Source: Cellulomonas sp. ACRRI (GTDB lineage: Bacteria; Actinomycetota; Actinomycetes; Actinomycetales; Cellulomonadaceae). Taken from it: a DNA stretch of 38,223 bases. Numbering within the stretch: the stretch's first letter is position 1; each line of letters begins with the position of its first letter. The stretch is from the NCBI RefSeq assembly GCF_022346185.1, contig NZ_JAKRMS010000024.1, positions 1 to 38,223 on the forward strand. The letters are read 5' to 3'. The notes beneath the pieces are model-generated. The model searched no databases and had not been told where the DNA came from. It saw only the letters and a program-made list of their open reading frames with translations. Shown here piece by piece: positions 7,768-16,023 of the stretch. The translations under genes were made by a program, and so were the position numbers.

Positions 7768-9843
7768 ATGACGACTCGACGCACCTTCCTCGCCGCGGCC
7801 GCCGCGGTGCCCGCGCTCGTGGCGGCCGCACCGGACGCCGTCGTCGGCGTCCCCGGCCCGGCCGGGACGGCGAGCGCGCCCGGCCCCGCCGGCGGCACCC
7901 AGGCTCCGCCGGGGGCGCGGCTCGCCAACCCCGCGCACCTGCGGTTCCTCCTCGACACGGTGCCGCTGGCCGCGGTCGACGCGCACACCACGTACCGGAT
8001 CGCGGAGGAGCCCACGGCCCTCGCCCCGTGGACGTACGCCGACGCGGACGGCGGCACCTTCCGTCGGGTCGGGGGCGGGACCCTCGACCCCGCGACGGGG
8101 CACTGGAGCCAGGGCGCGTACAACGCCGACGACATCGCGCGCGCGGCGGTGGCGCTGCTGCGCGACTGGCGGGCCGCGGGCGACGCGGAGAGCCGGCAGC
8201 AGGCGTACCAGCTGCTCCGCGCGCTGACCTACCTGCAGGACGACTCCGGGCCGCACGCCGGCCGGGTGGTGCTGTGGCAGCAGCCCGACGGCGCGCTCAA
8301 CCCGAGCGCGGAGCCGGTCGAGCTGCCCGACCCGTCGAACTCGGCCGAGTCGTACTGGCTCGCCCGCACCGTCTGGGCGCTGGGGGAGGGGTACGCGGCG
8401 TTCGCGGCCGACGACCCGGCGTTCGCGCAGTTCCTGCTCGACCGGCTGCACCTCGCGGTCGGCGCGCTCGAGCAGGAGTCGCTGTCCCGGTACGGGCGGC
8501 GGGTGCGCAGCGACGGCGTGCCGCTGCCGGACTGGCTGATCGCCGGCGGCGCGGACGCCACCGCGGAGGCGGTGCTGGGGCTGGTGGCCGCGGTGCGGGT
8601 CCTGCCCCGGGACCGGCAGCTGTCCCGGGCGCTCGACAGGTACGCCGAGGGCGTCGCCGCGCTCGGCACGACCGACACCCGGCGGTGGCCGTTCGGGGCG
8701 GTGCTGCCGTGGACCGGGTCGCTCGGGTTCTGGCACGCCTGGGGTGCGGCGGCGCCCGAGGCGCTGGCCGCGGCGGGTGCGCTGCGCGGGCGGCGGGACT
8801 GGGCGCGGGCGGCGCTCGCGGACGCGGGCACCTTCACGCCGCTCGTCCTGGCGACCGGCGGGCCGTTCAACGCGTGGACCCCGACTCCGGGCGAGGCGCA
8901 GATCGCCTACGGCGCCCACGGGCGGGTCGCGGCGGCGCTGGCCGCGGCCGACGCCGGGGGCGGCGAGGGGCTGCGGGTCCTCGGCGGGCTGGCCGCGGGC
9001 TGGTTCTTCGGCGCGAACCCGGCGGGCGTCCCGGTGTACGACCCCGCCACGGGCGTCACGTTCGACGGCGTGGAGACCGACGGCCGGGTGAACCGGAACT
9101 CCGGGGCCGAGTCGACGATCCACGGCCTGCTCGCGATGCAGCTGCTCGACGCGCGCCCCGACGTCGCGGCGGTCGCCCGGTCGATCACCGGCCTGGCCGG
9201 GCACGACGGCCTGCGGGTCCTCGACGCCGAGGCCGCGCGGCTCGGTCCGGGCTGCGAGGTCGTCCGGCCCGCCGGGGGCGCGTGGACGGGCGAGGGCAAC
9301 CTCGTCGGCGGCGGGTACGTGCGGGTGCCGCCGGGGTCGGCGGTCGAGTTCGACGTCCCCGCCGCCGCGGGCGCCTGGGCGCTGCCGCTGGTGTGGCGGA
9401 CGGCCGCCCCGGCGGGGAGGGCGCGCTGGGAGGTCGTCGGCGGGCCGCGGCTGGGGCGCACCGAGAACGGCGGGACCGGCGCGGCGGGGCTCACCGAGGC
9501 CGACGGGAGCCTGGTGCCGCAGCTGCTCGACCGGCCGCTGGCGGGCGGTGCGTCGTCCGGCGGGACGGTCACGGTGCGGTGCGCCAACGAGGGCGCCGGC
9601 GACCTGCGGCTCGACGCGCTGCTGGTGCGGCCGGCGGTGGCGACGGCGCGCTGGTCGACCACCACGGGGACCGACGCCGTCCTGTACGCCGGGTCGACGG
9701 CCCGCGGCACGACCGCGCCGGCGCTCGCGGCCGGTTCCGGTGCTGCGTACCTGCCGGACGGCCGGGTCGACCGCCGGGTGGCCGCGCCCGGCCCCGGGGT
9801 CGCGGTCCCGGTGCCGGCGGGCGGCTTCACGGTCACGCGCTGA
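7768..9843 (+). CDS. Tat-exported (alpha/alpha)-barrel-like protein, probable glycan-active enzyme
   Basis: The 691-residue protein opens with a twin-arginine signal (MTTRRTFLAAAAAVPALVAA). From about residue 45 to 480 it is helical with repeated aromatic/acidic motifs typical of (alpha/alpha)6 toroid glycosidases and lyases: WSQGAYNADDIARAAVALLR, PDPSNSAESYWLARTVWALG, and NRNSGAESTIHGLLAMQLLD. The last 200 residues are beta-rich and resemble a carbohydrate-binding module (LVGGGYVRVPPGSAVEFDV). I cannot name a CAZy family. Its place at the end of the sugar operon, 37 bases after the GH130 gene with a GGGAGACGAGAG site before the ATG, suggests that it trims or releases the glycan outside the cell before import. 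No signal for cell-wall anchoring is seen. Confidence 0.7.
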   Translation: MTTRRTFLAAAAAVPALVAAAPDAVVGVPGPAGTASAPGPAGGTQAPPGARLANPAHLRFLLDTVPLAAVDAHTTYRIAEEPTALAPWTYADADGGTFRRVGGGTLDPATGHWSQGAYNADDIARAAVALLRDWRAAGDAESRQQAYQLLRALTYLQDDSGPHAGRVVLWQQPDGALNPSAEPVELPDPSNSAESYWLARTVWALGEGYAAFAADDPAFAQFLLDRLHLAVGALEQESLSRYGRRVRSDGVPLPDWLIAGGADATAEAVLGLVAAVRVLPRDRQLSRALDRYAEGVAALGTTDTRRWPFGAVLPWTGSLGFWHAWGAAAPEALAAAGALRGRRDWARAALADAGTFTPLVLATGGPFNAWTPTPGEAQIAYGAHGRVAAALAAADAGGGEGLRVLGGLAAGWFFGANPAGVPVYDPATGVTFDGVETDGRVNRNSGAESTIHGLLAMQLLDARPDVAAVARSITGLAGHDGLRVLDAEAARLGPGCEVVRPAGGAWTGEGNLVGGGYVRVPPGSAVEFDVPAAAGAWALPLVWRTAAPAGRARWEVVGGPRLGRTENGGTGAAGLTEADGSLVPQLLDRPLAGGASSGGTVTVRCANEGAGDLRLDALLVRPAVATARWSTTTGTDAVLYAGSTARGTTAPALAAGSGAAYLPDGRVDRRVAAPGPGVAVPVPAGGFTVTR

Positions 9844-9914
9844 GACCGGCGTGGCGGGTGCGACCGGCGTGCGTGCGCCGGGGACGCGGCCGCGGCGTCC
9901 CGGGCGGGTCCGGC

Positions 9915-9920
9915 TACCGT
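9915..9920 (+). promoter_or_regulatory. -10 hexamer of a probable leaderless promoter
   Basis: TACCGT fits TANNNT and ends seven bases before the GTG at 9928, so the transcript would begin at the start codon. No ribosome-binding sequence is visible before this GTG, which fits a leaderless message. Confidence 0.45.
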
Positions 9921-9927
9921 GGCACCC

Positions 9928-11391
9928 GTGCAGCCGCTCGACCGCGACCCCGACACGGCCGGCGTCCCCGACGTGACCCGCTCCGACCCTTCCCGCCCCG
10001 GTCCGTCCCGGCCGGGGCCGGAGCGTCCCGACGCGCGCGCCGACGACCCCGCGCGGGACGGCGACCCGGCCGCGCGGGCCGTCCCGGCTGCCGAGGTGCT
10101 CGCGGACCCCGACGCCCCGGGGTGGGGGCGTCCGCCGATCAGCCCGGACCAGCGCCGGTACGACGTGCTGCTGGCCGTCGGCCTGCTGATCGGCGGCATC
10201 CTCAGCCTGGCGCTGGGACGCACGGCCGGGATGTACGACGAGCCCGCCGAGGGCTGGGTCGCCGTGCTGTGCGTGCTGGCGGTCACCGCGCCGCTCGCGC
10301 TGCGCCGCCGGCAGCCCGCCGTCGTCGCCGTCGTGGTCGCCGCGGCGTTCGTGCTCGTCGGCGAGCTGCGGGTCCCGGAGACGCTGTTCGCCAACATCGC
10401 GCTGTTCATGGCGCTCTACACGGTCGGCGCGTGGGACCACAACCGGGTGCGGGCGCTGTGGGTGCGGGCGGGGATCGTCGTCGCGATGTTCGTCTGGCTG
10501 CTGGTCGCGATGTTCCAGGCGGTGACCGACCCGGAGGGCATCGAGGGCTTCTCGAACGCGGGGGCGTTCTCCCCGCTGGTGGCGTACCTGCTCATCCAGC
10601 TGCTCACCAACATCCTGTACTTCGCCGGCGCCTGGTGGTTCGGCGAGCACGCGTGGAACGCCGCGCGCGAGCGGGCCCGCACCGAGTACCGCGGGAAGCT
10701 GCTGGTCGGCGAGCGGCGCCGGGTCGAGGAGCAGGCCGTCGCGATCGAGCGGCTGCGCCTGGCGCGCGAGCTGCACGACGCGGTCGCGCACCACGTGTCG
10801 ATGATGGGCGTCCAGGCCGCCGCGGCGCGGATGGTCCAGGCGTCCGACCCGCAGCAGGCCGCGCTCGCGCTGGAGCAGGTCGAGGACTCGGCGCGCGAGG
10901 CCGTCGACGAGCTGCACGGCCTGCTGAGCACGCTGCGCGAGTCCGGGACCGAGGCGCACGCGACCTCCGCGGTCGGCTCGCTGTCCGTCGAGCGGCTGCC
11001 CGAGCTGGTGCAGCAGGCCGCGGAGACCGGCCTGGCCGCGCGGTACCAGGTGATCGGCGAGCCCGTGCGGGTGCCGCCGCTGACCTCGCTGAACCTGTAC
11101 CGGATCTGCCAGGAGGCGCTCACCAACGTGCGCAAGCACGCGGGCACCGGCGCCCGGGTGGACGTCCGGCTGCGGTACGACGCCGACGCCGTCGAGCTCG
11201 AGGTGGCCGACGACGGCACCGGGGCGCGCCGCGTCGTCCGGCGCGGGACGTCGGGCGGGCTCGGCCTGGTGGGCATGCGGGAACGGGTCGCCGCCGACGG
11301 CGGCACGCTGGAGACCGGCGCGCGCGGGCGCGGCGGGTACCTGGTCCGGGCGCGGGTGCCGCTCGGGCCGCGGACGGGAGGGGCACGATGA
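9928..11391 (+). CDS. NarL-type sensor histidine kinase
   Basis: The 487-residue protein has a disordered, acidic/Pro-rich cytoplasmic head of about 65 residues, then several membrane helices (YDVLLAVGLLIGGILSLAL through LLTNILYFAGAWWF). A HisKA_3 dimerisation domain carries the phospho-accepting His in LARELHDAVAHHVS, and a HATPase_c domain follows with its N box in LYRICQEALTNVRKHAG and a G box in GGLGLVGMRERV. It phosphorylates the response regulator encoded next (ATGA overlap). No large extracellular sensor domain exists, so it may sense membrane stress or work through the ABC pair downstream. I prefer the GTG at 9928 because of the TACCGT hexamer seven bases upstream; GTG at 9919 is an alternative that adds three residues. 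Confidence 0.9.
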   Translation: MQPLDRDPDTAGVPDVTRSDPSRPGPSRPGPERPDARADDPARDGDPAARAVPAAEVLADPDAPGWGRPPISPDQRRYDVLLAVGLLIGGILSLALGRTAGMYDEPAEGWVAVLCVLAVTAPLALRRRQPAVVAVVVAAAFVLVGELRVPETLFANIALFMALYTVGAWDHNRVRALWVRAGIVVAMFVWLLVAMFQAVTDPEGIEGFSNAGAFSPLVAYLLIQLLTNILYFAGAWWFGEHAWNAARERARTEYRGKLLVGERRRVEEQAVAIERLRLARELHDAVAHHVSMMGVQAAAARMVQASDPQQAALALEQVEDSAREAVDELHGLLSTLRESGTEAHATSAVGSLSVERLPELVQQAAETGLAARYQVIGEPVRVPPLTSLNLYRICQEALTNVRKHAGTGARVDVRLRYDADAVELEVADDGTGARRVVRRGTSGGLGLVGMRERVAADGGTLETGARGRGGYLVRARVPLGPRTGGAR

Positions 11392-12146
11392 CCGGGGCCG
11401 GCGCGGTGCGGTTCGACGACACGACCGGGGCCGACGCCGCGGACCGGGGCTTCGGCCCGGACCGGCCCGTGCGCGTCGTGCTCGCCGACGACCAGGCGCT
11501 GCTGCGCGCCGGTCTCGCGACGATCCTCGGCGCGCAGCCGGACCTCGAGGTGGTCGGCCAGGCCGGCGACGGCGCCGAGGCGGTCGAGCTGGCGCGGGCC
11601 CTGCGCCCCGACGTCGTCTGCATGGACGTGCAGATGCCGGGCGTCGACGGCCTGGAGGCCACGCGGCGGATCACGGCCGACCCCGACATCACGGCCGGCG
11701 TCCTCGTGCTGACCACCTTCAACCGGGACGACTACCTGCTGGAGTCGCTCCAGGCGGGCGCCGCCGGGTTCCTGCTGAAGAACTCCCGCCCCGAGCAGCT
11801 CGCCGACGCCGTGCGCGCCGTCGCCGCGGGGGACGCCCTGCTGTCGCCCGAGGTCACCCGCGCCGTCATCGCCCGGGCGGTCGTCGGCGACGGCTCCGCC
11901 GCCGGGGGGAGCGGCCCGGCGGTCCGGCGGGTGCCGGGAGCCCCGTCCGTCCCGGGGCTGACCGAGCGCGAGCTGGAGGTGCTGCGCCTGGTCGCGCGAG
12001 GGCTGAGCAACGACGAGATCGCCGCGGAGCTCGTGCTGGGCCGCGCCACCGTCAAGACCCACGTGTCCAACGTGCTCACCAAGCTCGGCCTCCGGGACCG
12101 GGTGCAGGCCGTCGTCTACGCGTTCGAGAACGGGCTGACGGACTGA
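11388..12146 (+). CDS. NarL/FixJ-family response regulator
   Basis: This 252-residue regulator has a receiver domain at about residues 24-145 with acidic pair ADDQ, phospho-acceptor Asp in VVCMDVQMPG, the switch Thr in LTTF and the conserved Lys in FLLKN. A LuxR-type helix-turn-helix occupies about residues 185-250 (LTERELEVLRLVARGLSNDE, ATVKTHVSNVLTKL). The ATG overlaps the kinase stop as ATGA, so the pair is translationally coupled. A roughly 24-residue N-terminal extension precedes the receiver. Its likely target is the promoter of the ABC pair that starts 133 bases downstream. Confidence 0.93.
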   Translation: MTGAGAVRFDDTTGADAADRGFGPDRPVRVVLADDQALLRAGLATILGAQPDLEVVGQAGDGAEAVELARALRPDVVCMDVQMPGVDGLEATRRITADPDITAGVLVLTTFNRDDYLLESLQAGAAGFLLKNSRPEQLADAVRAVAAGDALLSPEVTRAVIARAVVGDGSAAGGSGPAVRRVPGAPSVPGLTERELEVLRLVARGLSNDEIAAELVLGRATVKTHVSNVLTKLGLRDRVQAVVYAFENGLTD

Positions 12147-12172
12147 CCCCCTCCACCCCGGGACGGAGGCCC

Positions 12173-12201
12173 GGCCGCCCGGCAAGTTCCGCCCGGCGGC
12201 C
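12173..12201. repeat. Inverted repeat containing a direct repeat, 3' of the response regulator
   Basis: GGCCGCC (12173-12179) pairs with GGCGGCC (12195-12201). Inside it the octamer CCGCCCGG occurs twice, separated by CAAGTT. It could be a weak terminator after the regulator gene or part of the control region of the ABC operon, since it contains the GTTCCG element. Confidence 0.4.
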
Positions 12202-12232
12202 GAGGTGCCGGGACGCGGGGTGCTCCTAGCGT
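12186..12232 (+). promoter_or_regulatory. Putative activator-dependent promoter of the NatAB-like operon
   Basis: GTTCCG (12186-12191) lies exactly 41 bases upstream of TAGCGT (12227-12232), a TANNNT -10 hexamer preceded by TCC. There is no good -35 box, which suits an activated promoter. The same two elements at the same spacing precede the second ABC operon at 18025-18071. A NarL-type regulator gene lies directly upstream in both cases. Confidence 0.5.
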
Positions 12233-12279
12233 TGACCTCAGCGGACGACAGGTCCGCACAGGTCAGGACGGGAGACGAC

Positions 12280-13218
12280 ATGCTGCAGCTCGACGGGATC
12301 CACCGGTCCTTCGGGGACCGGCTGGTGCTCGACGACGTCGGCTTCTCGGTGGAGCGCGGCAAGCTCACCGGGTTCGTCGGCGGCAACGGCGCCGGCAAGA
12401 CCACGACGATGCGGATCATCCTCGGGGTGCTCACGCCGGACTCCGGCACCGTGACCCTCGACGGCAGCCCGCTGGGCGACGACCGCCGCCGCGCGTTCGG
12501 ATACATGCCCGAGGAGCGCGGCCTCTACCCGAAGATGCACGTGCTGGAGCAGATCACCTACCTGGCGCGGCTGCACGGCTACGAGCGCCGCACCGCGACG
12601 GAGAAGGCCCGGGACCTGCTCGAGAAGCTCGGCCTGGGCGAGCGGCTGACCGACCCGGTCGACGACCTGTCGCTCGGCAACCAGCAGCGCGCCCAGATCG
12701 CCGCCGCGCTGGTGCACGAGCCGGAGGTGCTGGTCCTCGACGAGCCCTTCTCGGGCCTCGACCCGATGGCCGTCGACCTGGTCCTCGGCGTCCTGCAGGA
12801 GTACGCGTCCCGCGGCGTGCCGGTGCTGTTCTCCTCGCACCAGCTCGACGTCGTCGAGCGGCTGTGCGACGACGTGGTCGTCATCGCGGGCGGGAAGATC
12901 CGCGCCGCGGGGGAGAAGGAGGCGCTGCGCGCCCAGCACGCGGCGCCGCGCTACGAGATCACCTCCGGCGGCGACATGGGCTGGCTGCGCACCGAGCCCG
13001 GCGTCCGGGTCGTCGAGTTCGACGGCGGCTACGCGCTGTTCGAGTCCGACGAGGCCTCCGCCCAGCGGGTCCTGCGCGCCGCGCTCGACGCCGCCCCGGT
13101 GCAGCAGTTCGCCCCCGTCCGCCCGCGGCTCGCGGAGATCTTCCGCGACATCGTCCGCGACGAGGAGCGCCACGACGACGAGCCCGCCACCACGAAGACC
13201 AAGGAGACCGTGCGATGA
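12280..13218 (+). CDS. ABC transporter ATPase, NatA-like
   Basis: The 312-residue protein is a single ABC cassette with Walker A GGNGAGKTTT (near residue 38), Q-loop region YMPEERGLYPKM, a degenerate signature LSLGNQQRAQI and Walker B VLVLDEPFSGLD. The EERGLYP segment and the C-terminal domain of about 90 residues are typical of the NatA group that powers ABC-2 exporters. The signature has LSLGNQQR instead of LSGGQ, as is usual in this subgroup. The ATG is preceded by GGGAGACGAC. It overlaps the permease gene by ATGA and is probably controlled by the upstream two-component system. Cargo is unknown; sodium, drugs or peptides are possible. Confidence 0.92.
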   Translation: MLQLDGIHRSFGDRLVLDDVGFSVERGKLTGFVGGNGAGKTTTMRIILGVLTPDSGTVTLDGSPLGDDRRRAFGYMPEERGLYPKMHVLEQITYLARLHGYERRTATEKARDLLEKLGLGERLTDPVDDLSLGNQQRAQIAAALVHEPEVLVLDEPFSGLDPMAVDLVLGVLQEYASRGVPVLFSSHQLDVVERLCDDVVVIAGGKIRAAGEKEALRAQHAAPRYEITSGGDMGWLRTEPGVRVVEFDGGYALFESDEASAQRVLRAALDAAPVQQFAPVRPRLAEIFRDIVRDEERHDDEPATTKTKETVR

Positions 13219-14378
13219 GCCGCCGCACCCCGATGATGTCGAACGCGCCGTCGTCCGGCCCCGCGCCCGCCGGCCGGCCGGCCGCCCCGAACACGGTGCA
13301 GGCGACGCTCATGGTCGCCGAGCGCGAGATCACGACGCAGGTCCGCAGCAAGTCGTTCCTCATCTCGACCGCCGTGCTGCTCGTCCTCGTGCTGGGCGGC
13401 ATCATCCTCACCTCGGTGCTGGGCGACCGGCTGGGCGGCGGGGACACCAAGGTCGCCGTCGTGCCCGAGACCGCCGCCGTGATCGCGGACGTCGACGGGC
13501 TGGAGGCGGTCGAGGCCGCCGACGCCGACGCGGCCCGGGCGCTGGTGGAGTCCGAGGAGGTGTCCGCCGCGGTCCTGCCGGACGACGACGCGGACAACCT
13601 GCTGGGCGTCGTCGTGGTCGGCCTCGACTCCGCGCCGGACGGCGTCATGAACGCCCTCGCGGTGACCCCGCCGGTGGAGCTGCTGGACGAGTCCGGCACC
13701 TCGGACGGCCTGCGCTACCTGGTGTCCTTCGTGTTCGGCATCGCGTTCTTCATGGCCGCCATGACGTTCGGCAGCACCATCGCGCAGAACACCGTGCAGG
13801 AGAAGCAGTCCCGCATCGTCGAGATCCTGCTGTCGACCGTCCCGCCGCGGGCGCTGCTCGCCGGCAAGATCCTCGGCAACACGGTGCTCGCCGTCGGCCA
13901 GATCGCCGCGATCGCCGCGGTGGCCGTCGTCGGCCTGGTGGTCACCGGCCAGGACGACCTGCTGGGGATGATCGGGGCGCCGGTCGCCTGGTTCGTGCTG
14001 TTCTTCCTCGTCGGGTTCGTGCTGCTGGCCGCGCTGTTCGCGTCCGCCGCCTCGCTCGTCTCCCGCGTCGAGGACACCGGCCCGGTGCTCACCCCGGTGA
14101 TGATGCTCGTGATGATCCCGTACTTCGGCGTCATCTTCTTCAACGACAACGACCTGGTGCTGACGATCATGTCGTACGTGCCGTTCAGCGCCCCGGTCGG
14201 GATGCCGGTGCGGCTGTTCCTCGGCGAGGCGTCCTGGTGGGAGCCGCTGGTGTCGCTGGTGATCCTCGCCGGGACCGCGGTCCTCGTGACCGGCATCGGC
14301 GCCCGGATCTACGCGCGCTCGGTCCTCCGCACCGGCCGCCGGGTCAAGCTCTCGGAGGCCCTGACGAAGGCGGCCTGA
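13215..14378 (+). CDS. ABC-2 type permease, NatB-like
   Basis: This 387-residue membrane protein partners the upstream ATPase. After a disordered Pro/Ala-rich start, the segment VAEREITTQVRSKSFLISTA leads into the first membrane helix (VLLVLVLGGIILTSVLGDRL). An extracytoplasmic domain of about 130 residues (TKVAVVPETAAVIADVDGLE onward) separates it from five further helices, beginning near YLVSFVFGIAFFMAAMTFGS. The motif VQEKQSRIVEILLSTVPP is the conserved coupling segment of the NatB/ABC-2 family. It forms an exporter with the NatA-like protein, and is followed by two strong hairpins that should end the transcript. Confidence 0.92.
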   Translation: MSRRTPMMSNAPSSGPAPAGRPAAPNTVQATLMVAEREITTQVRSKSFLISTAVLLVLVLGGIILTSVLGDRLGGGDTKVAVVPETAAVIADVDGLEAVEAADADAARALVESEEVSAAVLPDDDADNLLGVVVVGLDSAPDGVMNALAVTPPVELLDESGTSDGLRYLVSFVFGIAFFMAAMTFGSTIAQNTVQEKQSRIVEILLSTVPPRALLAGKILGNTVLAVGQIAAIAAVAVVGLVVTGQDDLLGMIGAPVAWFVLFFLVGFVLLAALFASAASLVSRVEDTGPVLTPVMMLVMIPYFGVIFFNDNDLVLTIMSYVPFSAPVGMPVRLFLGEASWWEPLVSLVILAGTAVLVTGIGARIYARSVLRTGRRVKLSEALTKAA

Positions 14379-14387
14379 CCCCGCCCG

Positions 14388-14436
14388 GACGACGCGCGCG
14401 GCGCCCGCAGGGGGGGGGTGTCCCGCGCGCGTCGTC
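14388..14436 (+). terminator. GC-rich hairpin terminator after the NatAB-like operon
   Basis: Fourteen-base perfect arms at 14388-14401 and 14423-14436 (GACGACGCGCGCGG and its complement) enclose a loop that contains nine consecutive Gs (14410-14418). No T-tract follows, as is common in high-GC actinobacteria. Confidence 0.65.
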
Positions 14437-14447
14437 GCGTCTGGGTG

Positions 14448-14515
14448 CCGCCGAGATGGCAACTCTCGGCTGTCCGCGGGGCCCTCGACGCAGCCGAGAG
14501 TTGCCATCTCGGCGG
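14448..14515. terminator. Large nested hairpin between convergent genes
   Basis: Perfect 25-base arms at 14448-14472 and 14491-14515 flank an 18-base loop. Each arm is itself a smaller hairpin: GCCGAGA, seven bases, TCTCGGC. The position between the plus-strand permease gene and the minus-strand MarR gene suggests a two-way terminator. The stem is far longer than termination requires. Confidence 0.7.
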
Positions 14516-14527
14516 GTGGGGCGGGCG

Positions 14528-15061
14528 TCAGGGGGTGTCGAAGGGGGCGACCAGGGTGCGGAGCAGGTCCGCGAGGCGGTCGCGCTCAGGGGCCGGGAGG
14601 GACGACAGGAGGTCGCGCTCGATCTCCAGGAGCGTCGACATCGCGGCGTCCACCCGGGTCCGGCCCTCGTCCGTCAGGCTGACCAGCACGCCGCGGCGGT
14701 CGTCGGGGGACGGCAGCCGCTCGACCAGCGCGCGGGACGCCAGCCGGTCGATGCGGTTGGTCATGGTCCCGCTGGTCACGAGGGTCTGGGTCAGCAGGGC
14801 GCCGGGCGACATCCGGTACGGCGCGCCGGCGCGGCGCAGCGCCGACAGCACGTCGAACTCCCACGGCTCCAGCCCGTGCCGGGCGAACGCCTGCCGGCGG
14901 GCCAGGTCCAGGTGGCGGGACAGCCGGGTGACCCGGGACAGCACCGACAGCGGCGCGACGTCCAGGTCCGGGCGTTCGCGGGCCCAGGCCTCCACGATCC
15001 GGTCGACCTCGTCCCGGGCCCCGGACGCCTCCGGGTGGGCGGGGGACTCGGCTGCCGACAT
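14528..15061 (-). CDS. MarR-family transcriptional regulator
   Basis: The 177-residue protein has the winged helix-turn-helix fold of MarR. Helices LDVAPLSVLSRVTRLSRHLD and EPWEFDVLSALRRAG lead to the recognition region SPGALLTQTLVTSGTMTNRI, and the wing contains LPSPDDRRGVLVSLTDEGR, a family signature. C-terminal helices form the dimer. It is a single gene that faces the ABC operon tail to tail, with no co-transcribed partner, so the regulated target may be itself or a distant gene. The ATG at 15061 is chosen because a -10 hexamer ends seven bases upstream; an ATG 57 bases further upstream would run into the tRNA gene. Confidence 0.92.
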   Translation of the reverse strand: MSAAESPAHPEASGARDEVDRIVEAWARERPDLDVAPLSVLSRVTRLSRHLDLARRQAFARHGLEPWEFDVLSALRRAGAPYRMSPGALLTQTLVTSGTMTNRIDRLASRALVERLPSPDDRRGVLVSLTDEGRTRVDAAMSTLLEIERDLLSSLPAPERDRLADLLRTLVAPFDTP

Positions 15062-15068
15062 GCGGGCG

Positions 15069-15074
15069 AGGGTA
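15069..15074 (-). promoter_or_regulatory. -10 hexamer of a leaderless promoter for the MarR gene
   Basis: On the minus strand TACCCT (TANNNT) ends seven bases before the ATG, so transcription would begin at the start codon. The region is squeezed between the gene and the 3' end of the tRNA at 15087. Confidence 0.5.
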
Positions 15075-15086
15075 CTCGACGCCCGG

Positions 15087-15158
15087 CTCCGCCCCCAGGA
15101 TTCGAACCCGGACCTCAAGGCTCCAAAGGCCTGCGTGCTGCCGTTACACCAGGGCGGA
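15087..15158 (-). tRNA. tRNA-Gln (anticodon TTG)
   Basis: The 72-base minus-strand sequence folds as a cloverleaf. The acceptor stem pairs TCCGCCC with GGGCGGA, with discriminator G. The D arm reads TGGTGTAACGGCAGCAC. The anticodon stem CAGGC/GCCTT has one mismatched end pair and a loop CTTTGGA, placing TTG at positions 34-36, which reads CAA/CAG glutamine codons. The T arm has the GGTTCGAATCC core. The CCA end is not encoded. Confidence 0.93.
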
Positions 15159-15276
15159 CCGCGGGACCGCAGGCCCCGCGTCGGCCGCCAGTCTGCCAGC
15201 CCGCGGCGGGTGCGCGTCGCACGCCCGGAGCGCCTCGGCAGACCCGCGCGGCGCCCGGATTTGCGAGGATGGCCCG

Positions 15277-16023
15277 ATGACCGCCGAGCCCCGCCGCGCG
15301 CCGCGGACCACGCGCGCCCGCATGACCGCGACCCAGCGGCGCGCGCAGCTGCTCGAGGTGAGCCGCACGCTGTTCGCCGAGAAGGGCTTCGAGGGCACGT
15401 CCGTCGAGGAGATCGCGGCCCGGGCCGAGGTGTCCAAGCCGGTCGTGTACGAGCACTTCGGCGGCAAGGAGGGCATCTACGCCGTCGTCGTCGACCGGGA
15501 GATCCAGGCGCTGACCTCCGCCCTGACCTCCGCGCTCGACGAGGGCGGCCACCCCAAGGTGATGGTGGAGCGGTCGGCGCTCGCGCTGCTCGGGTACATC
15601 GAGGACTCCGAGGACGGGTTCCGCATCCTGGTCCGCGACTCGCCGGTCGCCCAGGCCACCGGGACGTTCTCCAGCCTGATCGGCGACGTGGCGACCCAGG
15701 TGGAGCACCTGCTGGCCAACGAGTTCCGGCGCCGGCACCTCGACCCGCGCACCGCGCCGATCTACGCGCAGATGCTCGTCGGCATGGTCGCGCTCACCGG
15801 CCAGTACTGGCTCGACGCGCGCAGCCCGGACAAGGCCGACGTCGCCGCGGCGCTGGTCAACCTGGCCTGGAACGGCCTGTCCGGCCTCGAGCGCCGGCCC
15901 CGGCTGACGAGCACGCCCGGGCCGCGCGCCCGGGCCGGGACGGCGCGGGCGGCGCAGGAGGGCGCGAGCGGCGGCGACGCGCCGGGGACCCGCGGCGACG
16001 CGCCGGCGCCCCCCGGTGACTGA
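15277..16023 (+). CDS. TetR-family transcriptional regulator
   Basis: This 248-residue regulator has a TetR N-terminal domain: QRRAQLLEVSRTLFAEKGFE, then the helix-turn-helix TSVEEIAARAEVSKPVVYEH and FGGKEGIY. The ligand-binding C-terminal domain follows, ending in a Pro/Gly/Ala-rich disordered tail of about 40 residues from residue 208. The ATG at 15277 is preceded by GCGAGGA. The next gene, a histidine kinase, begins inside the last codons (8-base overlap), so a one-component and a two-component regulator share a transcript, an uncommon combination. The effector and operator are not evident; a short GTGCG-CGT-CGCAC repeat at 15210-15222 is a weak candidate operator. Confidence 0.92.
   Translation: MTAEPRRAPRTTRARMTATQRRAQLLEVSRTLFAEKGFEGTSVEEIAARAEVSKPVVYEHFGGKEGIYAVVVDREIQALTSALTSALDEGGHPKVMVERSALALLGYIEDSEDGFRILVRDSPVAQATGTFSSLIGDVATQVEHLLANEFRRRHLDPRTAPIYAQMLVGMVALTGQYWLDARSPDKADVAAALVNLAWNGLSGLERRPRLTSTPGPRARAGTARAAQEGASGGDAPGTRGDAPAPPGD

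Noticed and set aside
7426-11139. Very long minus-strand open frame opposite the Tat-exported protein and histidine kinase genes
   Set aside because: Arg/Gly/Pro/His-rich translation with no domain motifs; third-position bias belongs to the plus-strand genes. It is a by-product of very high GC content, like many other long antisense frames here.
14388-14515. Mobile element ends (terminal inverted repeats of a small transposon)
   Set aside because: No transposase, no target-site duplication and only 18 bases between the arms; a hairpin explains the structure better.
15191-15243. GTCTGCC ... GGCAGAC inverted repeat as a TetR operator
   Set aside because: The half-sites are 39 bases apart, far wider than a TetR operator; likely chance.
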